Notes: a model not told the origin generated them from the sequence alone. Positions 23,112 through 31,864 are shown, numbered from the stretch's first letter. The stretch is 39,102 nt of DNA from Thermoleophilaceae bacterium (GCA_016929195.1 JAFGJG010000039.1:1-39102); one strand, 5' to 3'. Numbers and translations: made by a program.

Positions 23112-24248
23112 TCAGCCCACCAGCGCGCCGATCCGGCGCACCGCCTCGTCCACCTCGCCGGCGGACACGTTGAGCGGCGGCAGCAGGCGCACGGTGTCCG
23201 GCCCGGTCGCGTTCAGCACGAGCCGCTGCTCGAGCAGCGCGCGGCGGACGAGGTCCGGGGCATCCGGTGCGCGGAACGCCAGCATCAGCCCGAGCCCGCG
23301 CACGTCCAGCCCGAGGCCGCGCAGGCCCGCGGCGAGCCGCTCTCCGCTCTCCCGCACGCCCGCGAGGAACGCCTCGTCGTCGATCGTGTCGAGCACGGCC
23401 GCGGCGGCGGCGCAGACGACCGGGCCGCCCGCGAACGTCGACCCGTGGTCGCCCGGCTGGAGCACGTCGGCGTGCGCGGGCGCGGCCACGCAGGCGCCGA
23501 TCGGGAGGCCGCCGCCCAGACCCTTCGCGACCGTCATCACGTCGGGCTCCACGCCGAGCTGCTGCCACGCCCAGAGCGTGCCGGTGCGGCCCATCCCGCA
23601 CTGGATCTCGTCGAGGATCAGCAGCGCGTCGTGCGCGTCGCAGGCCTCGCGCGCCGCGTGCAGGAGCTCCGGGTCGACCGGGTGGATGCCGCCCTCCCCC
23701 TGCACGGGCTCGATGATGACGGCGGCCACGTCGTCGCCGACCTCGACCGGGCCGCCGCGCGGCGCGACCGAGAAGCCCGGCACGAGCGGCGCGAACGGCG
23801 CCTGCTTCGTCTCCTGCGGAGTGGCGGACAGGGCGCCCATCGTGCGGCCGTGGAACGCGCCCTCGATCGTGACGAAGCGCCCGCCGGGCTTGCGGCGCCG
23901 GGCCAGCTTGATGGCGCACTCGATCGCCTCGGCCCCCGAGTTGCAGAAGAAGACCTTGCCGCCGAGCGACGAGCCCGCGAGACGCTGCGCCAGCCGCATC
24001 GACGGCTCGGTGTAGAAGAGGTTGCCCACGTGGTCGAGCCGCCCGGCCTGCTCGCGCACGGCCGCGACGACGCGCGGGTGGCAGTGGCCCAGCTGGGTGA
24101 CCGAGATGCCGCTCAGGAAGTCGAGGTACTCGTTGCCGTCCGAGTCCCAGAGGCGCGTGCCCTCCCCGCGCACGAACTCGACCGGCTGACGGGCGTAGGT
24201 GCCCATCACGGCCTCCCGCTCGAGCTCGAGGAGCGTCTCTAGGGCCAC
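23112..24248 (-). CDS. argD: Acetylornithine aminotransferase
   Basis: A 378-residue class III PLP transaminase that makes N-acetylornithine from N-acetylglutamate semialdehyde. Start GTG 24246-24248, which overlaps the argB stop by ten bases, is preferred because it restores the LEREAVMGTYARQPVEFVRGEG N-terminus; ATG 24206 (364 residues) is an alternative. Core motifs: FFCNSGAEAIECAIKLAR (cofactor phosphate), GAFHGRTMGALSAT, VIIEPVQGEGGIHPV, LILDEIQCGMGRTG with the PLP-ring Asp, and TVAKGLGGGLPIGA with the Schiff-base Lys. It lies between argB and the cyclotransferase-like gene. Confidence 0.95.
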   Translation of the reverse strand: MALETLLELEREAVMGTYARQPVEFVRGEGTRLWDSDGNEYLDFLSGISVTQLGHCHPRVVAAVREQAGRLDHVGNLFYTEPSMRLAQRLAGSSLGGKVFFCNSGAEAIECAIKLARRRKPGGRFVTIEGAFHGRTMGALSATPQETKQAPFAPLVPGFSVAPRGGPVEVGDDVAAVIIEPVQGEGGIHPVDPELLHAAREACDAHDALLILDEIQCGMGRTGTLWAWQQLGVEPDVMTVAKGLGGGLPIGACVAAPAHADVLQPGDHGSTFAGGPVVCAAAAAVLDTIDDEAFLAGVRESGERLAAGLRGLGLDVRGLGLMLAFRAPDAPDLVRRALLEQRLVLNATGPDTVRLLPPLNVSAGEVDEAVRRIGALVG

Positions 24249-25075
24249 AGCTTGGTCCCGCTGCCCTCGTTCGTGAACAGCTCGAGCAGCAGCGAGTGCG
24301 GCTGGCGCCCGTCCAGGATGTGTGCGTTGTCCACACCCGCGTCGAGCGCGTGGAGGCACGCCTCGAGCTTCGGCCGCATCCCCCCGCTCACCTCGGGCAG
24401 CCGCTCCCGCACCTCGGCCGCCGTCGCCTCCGAGATGCGGGTGGCCGGGTCGGCCGGGTCGGAGCGCCAGCCCTCCACGTCGGTCAGGAACACGACCTTG
24501 AACGCTCCGAGCGCCTCGGCCACGGAGGCGGCCGCGGCGTCGGCGTTCACGTTGTAGGAACGGCCCTCGCGGTCGGCGCCCACGGACGCCACCACCGGGA
24601 TGTAGTCCTCGGCGATGTGGTTGAGCACGTTCGCGTCCACCCGCTCGATGTCGCCGACCATGCCCACGTCCGTCTCGCCCACCCGCTTGCGGACCGTGAA
24701 GAGCCGCCCGTCGTCCCCGCAGAGCCCGACCGCCGGCTGCCCGTGACGGTTGATGCGCAGCACGATGTCCTTGTTCTGCTTCCCGACCAGCACCATCTTC
24801 GCCACCTCGACCGTGGCCTCGTCGGACACGCGCAGGCCGTCCACGAACCGGACCTCCATGCCCAGCCGCTCCATGTAGTGCGTGATGTCGGGGCCACCGC
24901 CGTGCACCACGACCGGGTTCATCCCCACGTACTTGAGGAGCACCACGTCGCGCGCGAAGTCCTCCTTCAGCGACGCGTCCGTCATCGCGGCGCCGCCGTA
25001 CTTGATGACGACCGTCCTGCCGTGGAACTCCCGGATGTACGGGAGCGCCTCGAGCAGGGTTGCTACATCCCTCAT
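24239..25075 (-). CDS. argB: Acetylglutamate kinase
   Basis: A 278-residue kinase that phosphorylates N-acetylglutamate with ATP. ATG 25073-25075 overlaps the argJ stop (ATGA). Motifs of the amino-acid kinase fold are complete: VVIKYGGAAM near the start, VVVHGGGPDITHYMERLG, RVSDEATVEVAKMVL, YNVNADAAAASVAEALGAFKVVFLTDVEG, and VSGGMRPKLEACLHALDAGVDNAHILDGR. The N-terminal helix (MRDVATLLEALPYIREF) that mediates feedback inhibition by arginine in hexameric enzymes is present in similar form, so arginine control is plausible. It sits between argJ and argD in an operon. Confidence 0.96.
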   Translation of the reverse strand: MRDVATLLEALPYIREFHGRTVVIKYGGAAMTDASLKEDFARDVVLLKYVGMNPVVVHGGGPDITHYMERLGMEVRFVDGLRVSDEATVEVAKMVLVGKQNKDIVLRINRHGQPAVGLCGDDGRLFTVRKRVGETDVGMVGDIERVDANVLNHIAEDYIPVVASVGADREGRSYNVNADAAAASVAEALGAFKVVFLTDVEGWRSDPADPATRISEATAAEVRERLPEVSGGMRPKLEACLHALDAGVDNAHILDGRQPHSLLLELFTNEGSGTKLWP

Positions 25076-26313
25076 GACGTGTAGCTCGCGTTCAGTCGCA
25101 CGTAGCCCTCCGACAGGTCGCTGAAGAACACCTCGGTCTCGCCGCCCTCGCCCGGCACCGTCAGGATCAGCTCCACCTCCGGCTGCGAGAAGGCCCGCTC
25201 GAGCTGGGCGAGCGCCTCGGCGTCGATGTCCACCGCGTCGCCGGCCGAGACGAGCTGCCGCCCCTCGATCTCGAGGTCGGCGACGAACGCCTCGTCCTGC
25301 GGCCAGACCTGCCCGGCCGCCTGGAGCACTCGGCCGAAGTTGGGATCGGCGCCGTTGATCGCGGTCTTCACGAGCGGCGAGTTCGCCACCGCCCGCGCCA
25401 CCGGCTCCACGATGTCGTGGCGCCCGCGCACGACCACGCGCCCGACGCGCTCGGCCCCCTCGCCGTCGCGCACGATCTCGAGCGCCAGCTGGCGCATCAG
25501 GGCGTCGAGCGCCTCGCCGAGGGCGACCTCGTCGGGGGTCTCCGGGCGCACGGCCACGCCGGACCCGCCGCCGGCCTGGACCACGACGGTGTCGCTCGTG
25601 GACAGCTGCCCGTCCACGCTGATCCGGTCGAACGAGCGCTTCACGCAGACGCCGGTGAGGAGCTCGGCCGTCTCGGGCTCGAGCGAGGCGTCGGTCTGCA
25701 CGAAGCAGAACATCGTCGCGTAGCGCGGCGAGATCATCCCGGCGCCCTTCGCCTGCGCCGACAGCGTGACGGTGCCCGACGGGAGCTCCACCGCCAGGCA
25801 GGCGCGCTTGGGCCAGCGGTCGCTGGTCACGATCGCCTCCGAGAAGCTGCGGGCGTCGCCGCCCAGCGCGCCGCACGCCGAGCGCAGTCCGGCGAGCACC
25901 GGCTCGCGCGGAAGCTCGGTGCCGATCACGCCGGTGGACGCGACCGCCACCTGGTCCGGCTCCACCCCGAGCGCCTCGGCCACCGCGGCCTGCTGTGCCA
26001 GTGCCGTCTCGTACCCGCGCCGGCCGTCGCCCACGTTCGAGTGGGCGGCGTTCGCGGCCACCGCGCGAAAGCCCCCGGTGCGCGACCCCCGCGACACCAC
26101 CACGGGCGCCCCCACGCGCGCGTTCGAGGTGAAGCGGGCGGCCGAGACCGTGTCCGGAGCGTCGCTCACGAGCACGCCCACGTCGAGCCCCGCGGGCTTG
26201 AGGCCCGCGGCCACGCCGGCGGCCCGGAAGCCCTGCGGCAGTCCGGTGGGCTCGAGCTCGGTCACGTGTGCCGGGCGCTCGACCCAGCGCGAGCGGAAGA
26301 ACGTGTCGCTCAC
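25072..26313 (-). CDS. argJ: Ornithine acetyltransferase / glutamate N-acetyltransferase
   Basis: A 413-residue self-processing enzyme that recycles the acetyl group from acetylornithine to glutamate. The cleavage site is KGAGMISPRYATMF, with the conserved Ala-Thr where the Thr becomes the nucleophile. ASTGVIG (oxyanion hole) is intact, as are NSPLVKTAINGADPNFGR and the C-terminal FFSDLSEGYVRLNASYTS. Where most homologues read NSGNANAxTG, this one reads NAAHSNVGDGRRG, a local divergence. GTG 26313 overlaps the argC stop by four bases, and its own stop overlaps argB. Confidence 0.95.
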   Translation of the reverse strand: MSDTFFRSRWVERPAHVTELEPTGLPQGFRAAGVAAGLKPAGLDVGVLVSDAPDTVSAARFTSNARVGAPVVVSRGSRTGGFRAVAANAAHSNVGDGRRGYETALAQQAAVAEALGVEPDQVAVASTGVIGTELPREPVLAGLRSACGALGGDARSFSEAIVTSDRWPKRACLAVELPSGTVTLSAQAKGAGMISPRYATMFCFVQTDASLEPETAELLTGVCVKRSFDRISVDGQLSTSDTVVVQAGGGSGVAVRPETPDEVALGEALDALMRQLALEIVRDGEGAERVGRVVVRGRHDIVEPVARAVANSPLVKTAINGADPNFGRVLQAAGQVWPQDEAFVADLEIEGRQLVSAGDAVDIDAEALAQLERAFSQPEVELILTVPGEGGETEVFFSDLSEGYVRLNASYTS

Positions 26314-27290
26314 TCGAGCCCCTCCGTCTCGGGGAGGCCCAGCATCAGGTTCAGGTCCTGCACGGCCTGCCCGGCCGCTCCCTTCCAGAGGTTGTCGATC
26401 GCGGCGAAGGCGATCGTGCGGTCGCCGACGACGGTCACGTGCACCCGGCAGCGGTTCGTGTCCTGGACGTGGCGCGTGTGCGGCGCCGAGTCCACGACGT
26501 CGATGAACGGCTCCGCCGCGTATGCATCGCGGTAGAGCGCGACGGCCTCGTCCTTCGTCAGCCCGGGCACGGTCAGGTAGCAGCTCGCGAGGATCCCCTG
26601 GTCGAGCGGCACGAGGTGGGTGAGGAAGCTGAAGCGGCCGGGGCCGAGCTCCTGCTCGATCTCCGCGCTGTGGCGGTGGCCCTCGACCTTGTAGGCGTTC
26701 ACGTTCTCCGCGGCCGACGAGTAGTGCGTCTCCTCCGTCGCCTCGCGGCCGGCCCCCGACACGCCCGCCTTGATGTCGAAGACCGCGTCCTCGATCCGGC
26801 CGCGGAGCGGCAGCGTGGCGAGCAGCGCGGCGGTGGAGTTGCAGCCGGGCCCGGCCACGAGCGACGCCGCCGCGATCTCGTCGCGATGCGCCTCCGGCAG
26901 GCCGTAGACGGCCTCGCCCAGCAGCTCGGGCGCCTCGTGGGCCTGGTACCAGCGCTCGTAGGCCGCCTGGTCGAGCCGGAAGTCGGCGGACAGGTCCACG
27001 ACCTTGAGGCCGCGCTCGCGCAGCTGCCTGACCGCCAGCGCGGCGGTCTTGTGCGGGTAGGCCACGAGCGCCGCGCCGGCACGCTCGGCCACCGCGTCCG
27101 CGTCGAACTCCTCGAGCACCTGCGGCACCGCGTAGCGCGGGTAGAGCTCGTCATGGCGCCGCCCCGCCTCGGCGCGGGCCGTGGCGACCGTCAGCTCTAG
27201 CGACGGGTGCCGGTGGACGATGCGGGCGCAGAGCGCGCCGCCGAAGCCGGTGGCGCCGAGCACGGCCACGCGCGTGCCGCCGTCAGGCAC
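26310..27290 (-). CDS. argC: N-acetyl-gamma-glutamyl-phosphate reductase
   Basis: A 326-residue reductase acting on acetylglutamyl phosphate with NADPH. GTG 27288-27290 has a G-rich ribosome binding site (GGGAGGGGGG, four bases upstream) that lies inside the end of pheT, and overlaps the pheT stop by eight bases. N-terminal VAVLGATGFGG is the NADP-binding loop, VDLSADFRL is conserved, and the catalytic Cys is in AGPGCNSTAALLATLPL, which is the GPGCN(S/A)T form rather than the common NPGCYPT. HRHSAEIEQELG holds the catalytic His region, and VHVTVVGDRTIAFAAIDNLWKGAAGQAVQ the C-terminal part. Confidence 0.95.
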   Translation of the reverse strand: MPDGGTRVAVLGATGFGGALCARIVHRHPSLELTVATARAEAGRRHDELYPRYAVPQVLEEFDADAVAERAGAALVAYPHKTAALAVRQLRERGLKVVDLSADFRLDQAAYERWYQAHEAPELLGEAVYGLPEAHRDEIAAASLVAGPGCNSTAALLATLPLRGRIEDAVFDIKAGVSGAGREATEETHYSSAAENVNAYKVEGHRHSAEIEQELGPGRFSFLTHLVPLDQGILASCYLTVPGLTKDEAVALYRDAYAAEPFIDVVDSAPHTRHVQDTNRCRVHVTVVGDRTIAFAAIDNLWKGAAGQAVQDLNLMLGLPETEGLE

Positions 27291-29691
27291 GGAGCCCCCC
27301 TCCCAGCTTCTCGACCTCGCGCTCGATCGCGGCGCGCCGCTCAGCCACCTCCTCGTCGGTGAGGGTCCGGTCGGGCGCCCGGAACTCCAGCCGGAGCGCG
27401 AGCGACTTCCGGCCCCCACCCACCTGCTCGCCCCGGTAGAGGTCGAAGACCGCCAGCGACTCGAGCAGGTCGCCGCCGCCCGCGCGCACCGCCGCCTCCA
27501 CACCGGACGCGGGCACGTCGTCGGGCACCACCACGGCGATGTCCTGCCGGACCGCGGGCACGCTCGTCACGTCGCGGTAGACGTCGTCGGCCCCCTTCTC
27601 CAGGGCGTCGAGGTCGAGCTCGAGGACCGCCACGGGGCGCTCGAGCTCCCACGCGCCGGCCACCTCCGGGTGGAGCTCGCCGACGAACCCGAGCTCACGG
27701 TCGCCGGCGTGGACGGACGCCTGCCGGCCCGGGTGAAGGAACGGGTGCTCGGACGGCTCCGCGCGCCAGTCGGCTCCCGCCGTGGCCAGCAGGACCTCCA
27801 CCAGCGCGCGCGCCGAGTAGAAGTCGGCCGCCAGCTCGGGAGTCCTCCAGCCGCCCCGGCGCCCAACCGTCATCAGCGCCGCCAGGTGGTGGCTCTCCTC
27901 CGCGGGCGTCACCCCGCCCGGCGACTCCGCCGGCGCGGCGTCGAGCGCGCCCGCGGCCCGGAACGCGCGCGCCGACTCGAACAGGCCGAGCTCGTCGCGC
28001 CCGTGGGCGGTGTTGTGTGCCGCGGCGTCGAGCAGGCCCGGCAGCAGCAGCGGGCGCATGACGCTCTGCTCCTCGCTCAGCGGGTTGTCGAGCCGCAGCG
28101 GCGACGCGTCCTGCCGCAGCCGCTCCAGGGCGCGCGGCGAGGTGAACGAGTACGAGACCGTCTCGCTCAGGCCGCGGTCGCGCAGCACGTCCTCCAGGCG
28201 CCGCCTGAGCCGCTGTGCACCCGTCAGCCGCCCGACCGCGGCGCGCCGGGCGGGCAGCGTCGTGGGCAGCTTGTCGAGCCCGTGCACGCGCGCGACCTCC
28301 TCGATCAGGTCCACCTCGCGCCGCACGTCGCTGTCGCGCCACGGGGGCACGACCCAGCCGTCGCCGGAGGGCTCGAAGCCCAGCCGGCCGAGGATCTCGC
28401 CGACGCGCTCGGGATCGATCCGCTCGCCCAGCAGGCGCTCGATGCGCTCCTGCCGGAGCGGGACCGTCCGCGGCTCCCGCGGCTCGGGGTACTCGTCGAG
28501 CGTGCCGGGCACCAGGCGGGCGCCGGCCAGCTCGACCATCAGCCGGGCCGCGAGCCGCTGCGCGGCGATCGCCTGCTCCGGGTGGAGCTGCTTCTCGAAC
28601 CGGGCCGACGCCTCCGAGCGAAGGCCGAGCGCCTTCGACGTCCGCATGATGTTCGGCCCGACCCACGTGGCGGCCTCCATCAGCACCCGCGTGGTCGAGT
28701 CGGACACCTCCGAGATCTGGCCGCCCATCACGCCCGCGATCCCGCTCGGGCCCTCGGCGTCGCAGACGAGCGCCATCTCGGGCGTGAACGTCCGCTCAAC
28801 GTCGTCCAGCGTGGTCATCCGCTCGCCGTCCCGGGCCCTCCGGACGACGATCCGGCCGCCGCGCACGCGGTCGAGGTCGAAGGCGTGGAGCGGCTGGCCC
28901 GTCGTGAGCATCACGTAGTTGGTGATGTCCACGACGTTCGAGATCGGGCGCTGCCCGGCCGCGAGCAGCCGCTGCTTCAGCCAGAGCGGCGACGGGCCGA
29001 TCTTCACGTCCTCGAACACCCGGGCGGTGAACCGCAGGCAGATCTCCGGGTCGATCTCGATCGAGGCGTGGTCGCCCGCCTGATCGCCGCCCGAGGCCTC
29101 GGCGTCCTCGGCGGCCGGGTCGGGCGCGAGCTCCGCCCCGGTGACGGCGTGCAGGTCGCGCGCGACGCCGTAGACGCTCATCACGTCCGGCCGGTTGGGC
29201 GTGACCTCGAGCTCGAGCACCTCGTCGGCGATCGGCAGGTGACCGGCCAGCGGCTCGCCGGGGGCGGCGCCGTCGTCCAGGACCATGATCCCGGCGTGGC
29301 CGGTGCCGATGCCCACCTCGTCCTCGGCGAGGATCATCCCGCTCGACCTGACGCCGCGGAGCTTGGCCTCGCCGAGCTTCGTGCCGTCCGGCATGACGGC
29401 CCCCGGCAGCGCGACGGCGACCGTCTGGCCGGCCGCCACGTTCGGGGCGCCGCAGACGATCGTGCGCGCCTCGCCGGAGCCGTCGTCCACCGCGCAGACG
29501 CTGAGCCTGTCCGCGTTGGGATGCTTCTCGGCCTCGAGCACTCGGCCGATCACGAAACCCGCCGGGTCGCCGACGCCTGAGCGGTCGAGGCGCTCCAGCT
29601 TGTCGCCGGACATCGTGAGGGCGTCAGCGATCTCCTCGGCGCTCGTGCCGGGGTCGCAGTAGGACCGGAGCCAGGCGACGGGGACCTTCAC
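27283..29691 (-). CDS. pheT: Phenylalanyl-tRNA synthetase beta subunit
   Basis: An 802-residue subunit of the (alpha-beta)2 PheRS, which charges tRNA(Phe). The N-terminal WLRSYCDPG, a tRNA-binding/OB domain (VIGRVLEAEKHPNADRL, CGAPNVAAGQ), the B3/B4 editing domain (DVMSVYGVARDLHAVTG and following), B5 (RVRGGRIVVRRARDGE), the catalytic-like core, and a ferredoxin-fold anticodon-binding domain at the C-terminus (LELDLDALEKGADDVYRDV, LRLEFRAPDRTLTDEEV) are all present. GTG 29691 overlaps the pheS stop by four bases. The last codons overlap the argC start. Confidence 0.96.
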   Translation of the reverse strand: MKVPVAWLRSYCDPGTSAEEIADALTMSGDKLERLDRSGVGDPAGFVIGRVLEAEKHPNADRLSVCAVDDGSGEARTIVCGAPNVAAGQTVAVALPGAVMPDGTKLGEAKLRGVRSSGMILAEDEVGIGTGHAGIMVLDDGAAPGEPLAGHLPIADEVLELEVTPNRPDVMSVYGVARDLHAVTGAELAPDPAAEDAEASGGDQAGDHASIEIDPEICLRFTARVFEDVKIGPSPLWLKQRLLAAGQRPISNVVDITNYVMLTTGQPLHAFDLDRVRGGRIVVRRARDGERMTTLDDVERTFTPEMALVCDAEGPSGIAGVMGGQISEVSDSTTRVLMEAATWVGPNIMRTSKALGLRSEASARFEKQLHPEQAIAAQRLAARLMVELAGARLVPGTLDEYPEPREPRTVPLRQERIERLLGERIDPERVGEILGRLGFEPSGDGWVVPPWRDSDVRREVDLIEEVARVHGLDKLPTTLPARRAAVGRLTGAQRLRRRLEDVLRDRGLSETVSYSFTSPRALERLRQDASPLRLDNPLSEEQSVMRPLLLPGLLDAAAHNTAHGRDELGLFESARAFRAAGALDAAPAESPGGVTPAEESHHLAALMTVGRRGGWRTPELAADFYSARALVEVLLATAGADWRAEPSEHPFLHPGRQASVHAGDRELGFVGELHPEVAGAWELERPVAVLELDLDALEKGADDVYRDVTSVPAVRQDIAVVVPDDVPASGVEAAVRAGGGDLLESLAVFDLYRGEQVGGGRKSLALRLEFRAPDRTLTDEEVAERRAAIEREVEKLGGGLRA

Positions 29692-30755
29692 GGGCCCGCT
29701 CCGAACTGGTCCAGGAGGCGCAGGTCGTTCTCGAACAGCATGCGGAGGTCCGGGACCTGGTGCACGAGCATCGCGATCCGCTCGATGCCCATCCCGAACG
29801 CGAAGCCCTGGACGCGGTCCGGGTCGTAGCCCTTACCGGCCACGTAGCCGAGCACGTTCGGGTCCACCATCCCCGAGCCGAGGATCTCGATCCAGCCCTC
29901 GCCGCGGCAGGTGGGGCAGCGCTCGTCCCCCACGCGCCCGGTGCCCGAGCAGCGGAAGCAGGAGACGTCGACCTCGACGCTCGGCTCGGTGAACGGGAAG
30001 TAGCCGGGGCGCAGCCGCACCTCGGTCGTCTCGCCGAACATCTGGCGCGCGAACGCGAGCAGCACGCCCTGGAGGTCGGCCAGCGTGATGTCCACGTCGA
30101 TCGCGAGCCCCTCCAGCTGGTGGAACATCGGCACGTGGGTGGCGTCCGGCGTGTCCGGGCGGTACACGCGCCCGGGGACCACGATGTAGATCGGGGGCTC
30201 CTGGAGCTCCATCGCGCGCACCTGCATCGGCGAGGTGTGCGTCCGGAGCAGCACGCGCTCGCCGAGGTAGAAGGTGTCCTGCGGCAGCCGCGCCGGGTGT
30301 TCCGGCGGGTGGTTCAGGGCGGTGAAGTTGTAGTACTCGTACTCGATCTCCGGGCCCTCCAGGACGGAGAAGCCGAGGCCCACGAAGATGTCCTCCATCC
30401 GGCGCCGGATCTGCGAGATCAGGTGGAGGTGGCCGAGCGGCTGCGGCGGGTCCCCGGGCAGCGTCACGTCGATGCTGTCCTCCGCCAGCCGGCGCTGAAG
30501 CTCCGCGGAGCCGAGCTCCGTGTCGCGCCGCTCGATCAGCGCCTCGAGCGCCTTGCGCACCGCGTTGGCGCCCTGGCCCACCGGCCCGCGCTCGTCGGGC
30601 GGAAGCTCGCCGATCGAGCGGAGCACCTGCGTCAGGGCCGACCTGCGCCCCAGGTAGCGGACCCGCAGGTCCTCGAGCTCGGCGGCCGTGCCGGCGGCGC
30701 CGATCGCCTCCTCAGCCTCGCGCCGGAGCTCCTCGAGGTTTGGGCGCTCAGGCAT
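29688..30755 (-). CDS. pheS: Phenylalanyl-tRNA synthetase alpha subunit
   Basis: A 355-residue class II catalytic subunit from ATG 30755, overlapping the upstream methyltransferase stop by eight bases. The N-terminal coiled coil (about 1-85) contacts tRNA. Motif 2-type MFHQLEGLAIDVDITLADLQG, LRPGYFPFTEPSVEVDVSC and motif 3 GFAFGMGIERIAML are complete. Between them lies a four-Cys segment, CFRCSGTGRVGDERCPTC and RGEGW, of two CxxC pairs spaced like a DnaJ-type zinc loop; a shorter form of this element exists in some bacterial PheS. It is co-transcribed with pheT. Confidence 0.96.
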   Translation of the reverse strand: MPERPNLEELRREAEEAIGAAGTAAELEDLRVRYLGRRSALTQVLRSIGELPPDERGPVGQGANAVRKALEALIERRDTELGSAELQRRLAEDSIDVTLPGDPPQPLGHLHLISQIRRRMEDIFVGLGFSVLEGPEIEYEYYNFTALNHPPEHPARLPQDTFYLGERVLLRTHTSPMQVRAMELQEPPIYIVVPGRVYRPDTPDATHVPMFHQLEGLAIDVDITLADLQGVLLAFARQMFGETTEVRLRPGYFPFTEPSVEVDVSCFRCSGTGRVGDERCPTCRGEGWIEILGSGMVDPNVLGYVAGKGYDPDRVQGFAFGMGIERIAMLVHQVPDLRMLFENDLRLLDQFGAGP

Positions 30756-31446
30756 CGGCGGCCATCCTATTGGCGAGCTCGTACAGCGCCACGGTCGCGG
30801 CCATGGCCACGTTGAGCGACTCCGGGCCGTCGTCGCGGAGCGGGATCCGGGCACGGATCGAGGCGCGCTCGAGCAGCTCGCCCGGCAGCCCCTCCCGCTC
30901 CGCCCCGAGACAGACGACGACCGGGCCGGGGCCCGGATCCACGCCGGCCAGCGCGGTCTCGGCCCGCGGGTCGAGCGCGACGAGCGTGCCCTCGAGGGAC
31001 GCCGGCTCCGCGCGGCCCGGTGGCCGCGCGAAGAGGGATCCCATGCCGGCCCGCACCGCCTTCGGCGAGTATGGGTCGGCGCAGCCGGGGCCGAGCAGCA
31101 CGGGACCGTCGGCGAGCCCGTGAGCGGCCCTCAGGATCGTCCCCACGTTCCCGGGGTCGTCCACGGCGTGCAGGTACGTGGACAGCCGGCCGCCCGGCGC
31201 CGACCAGCGCCTCCGGTAGACGCCGATCACGCGCGTGCCGGAGCCCAGGGTGCTGACCTCGTCGAGCAGGTCGCGCTCGACGTCCTCGCCGGCGCGCAGG
31301 AGCACCTCGGGCTCCCAGCCCGCCGCCGCGGCCGCGTCCAACAGGTCCTCGCCCTCCGCCGCGAACAGGTCGAGACGCTCCCGCCAGCGCCGGTCATGGA
31401 GCTTGCGGATCGTCTTGAGCTGCTCGTTGTGCGGGGAAGTGATCAT
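30748..31446 (-). CDS. TrmH/SpoU-family RNA methyltransferase
   Basis: A 232-residue SAM-dependent 2'-O-ribose methyltransferase (SPOUT). The N-terminal substrate-binding domain begins with ITSPHNEQLKTIRKLHDRRWRER, the usual start of the group. The three SpoU motifs are complete: DPGNVGTILRAA, LGAEREGLP and ESLNVAMAATVALYELA, and the last forms the trefoil-knot cofactor site. The position rplT-methyltransferase-pheST is a conserved gene order and favours 23S rRNA as target, but the nucleotide cannot be named. ATG 31446 has no ribosome binding site; it is preceded directly by the T-run of a terminator. Confidence 0.93.
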   Translation of the reverse strand: MITSPHNEQLKTIRKLHDRRWRERLDLFAAEGEDLLDAAAAAGWEPEVLLRAGEDVERDLLDEVSTLGSGTRVIGVYRRRWSAPGGRLSTYLHAVDDPGNVGTILRAAHGLADGPVLLGPGCADPYSPKAVRAGMGSLFARPPGRAEPASLEGTLVALDPRAETALAGVDPGPGPVVVCLGAEREGLPGELLERASIRARIPLRDDGPESLNVAMAATVALYELANRMAADA

Positions 31447-31451
31447 GAACG

Positions 31452-31476
31452 AAAAAGGGCGCCTCGCTGGGCGCCC
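31452..31476 (-). terminator. Rho-independent terminator after rplT
   Basis: Read on the minus strand, GGGCGCC (31476-31470) pairs with GGCGCCC (31463-31457) around a six-base loop and is followed by a run of five T (31456-31452). It lies 28 bases after the rplT stop and its T-run ends six bases before the methyltransferase ATG. The infC-rpmI-rplT transcript should end here, with the downstream operon receiving only read-through or a promoter I cannot see. Confidence 0.8.
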
Positions 31477-31504
31477 GGGAAGTGAGTTTGCGGCTCCACC
31501 TCAA

Positions 31505-31864
31505 TCAGGCAGCGGCCGCCTCCCGGGCGAGCTCGGCAAAGCGTCGGAAGGTCTCCGGGTCGCGGACGGCCATGTCGGCGAGAACCTTGCGGTCGAGCTC
31601 CACGCCCGCCCGGCCGAGGCCGTGCATGAACTGCGAGTACGTCATGCCCTCCTGGCGCGCCGCGGCGTTGATGCGGGTGATCCAGAGCCGCCGGAAGTCG
31701 CGCTTCCGGGTCCGGCGGTGCGCATACGAGTAGGAGTCGGCCTTGAGCAGGGCCTCCTTCGCCCGCTTGTAGCTCGACTTCGCCTGACCGCGGTAACCCT
31801 TGGTGCGGTCGAGGGTGGCGCGCCGCTTCTTGCGCGCGTGGACTGAGCGCTTGACGCGGCTCAC
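31505..31864 (-). CDS. rplT: 50S ribosomal protein L20
   Basis: A 119-residue protein of the large ribosomal subunit that binds 23S rRNA early in assembly. The basic N-terminal arm (RVKRSVHARKKRRATLDRTKGYRG) and the globular part (RDFRRLWITRINAAARQEGMTYSQFMHGL) are typical. GTG 31864 overlaps the rpmI stop by four bases. In other bacteria L20 also represses its own operon by binding a leader RNA; no such leader is recognised upstream of infC here. Confidence 0.98.
   Translation of the reverse strand: MSRVKRSVHARKKRRATLDRTKGYRGQAKSSYKRAKEALLKADSYSYAHRRTRKRDFRRLWITRINAAARQEGMTYSQFMHGLGRAGVELDRKVLADMAVRDPETFRRFAELAREAAAA

Noticed and set aside
27181-29580. A long plus-strand open frame opposite pheT and argC
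   Set aside because: Same reason: low-complexity composition and no motifs, while the minus strand encodes intact pheT and argC.
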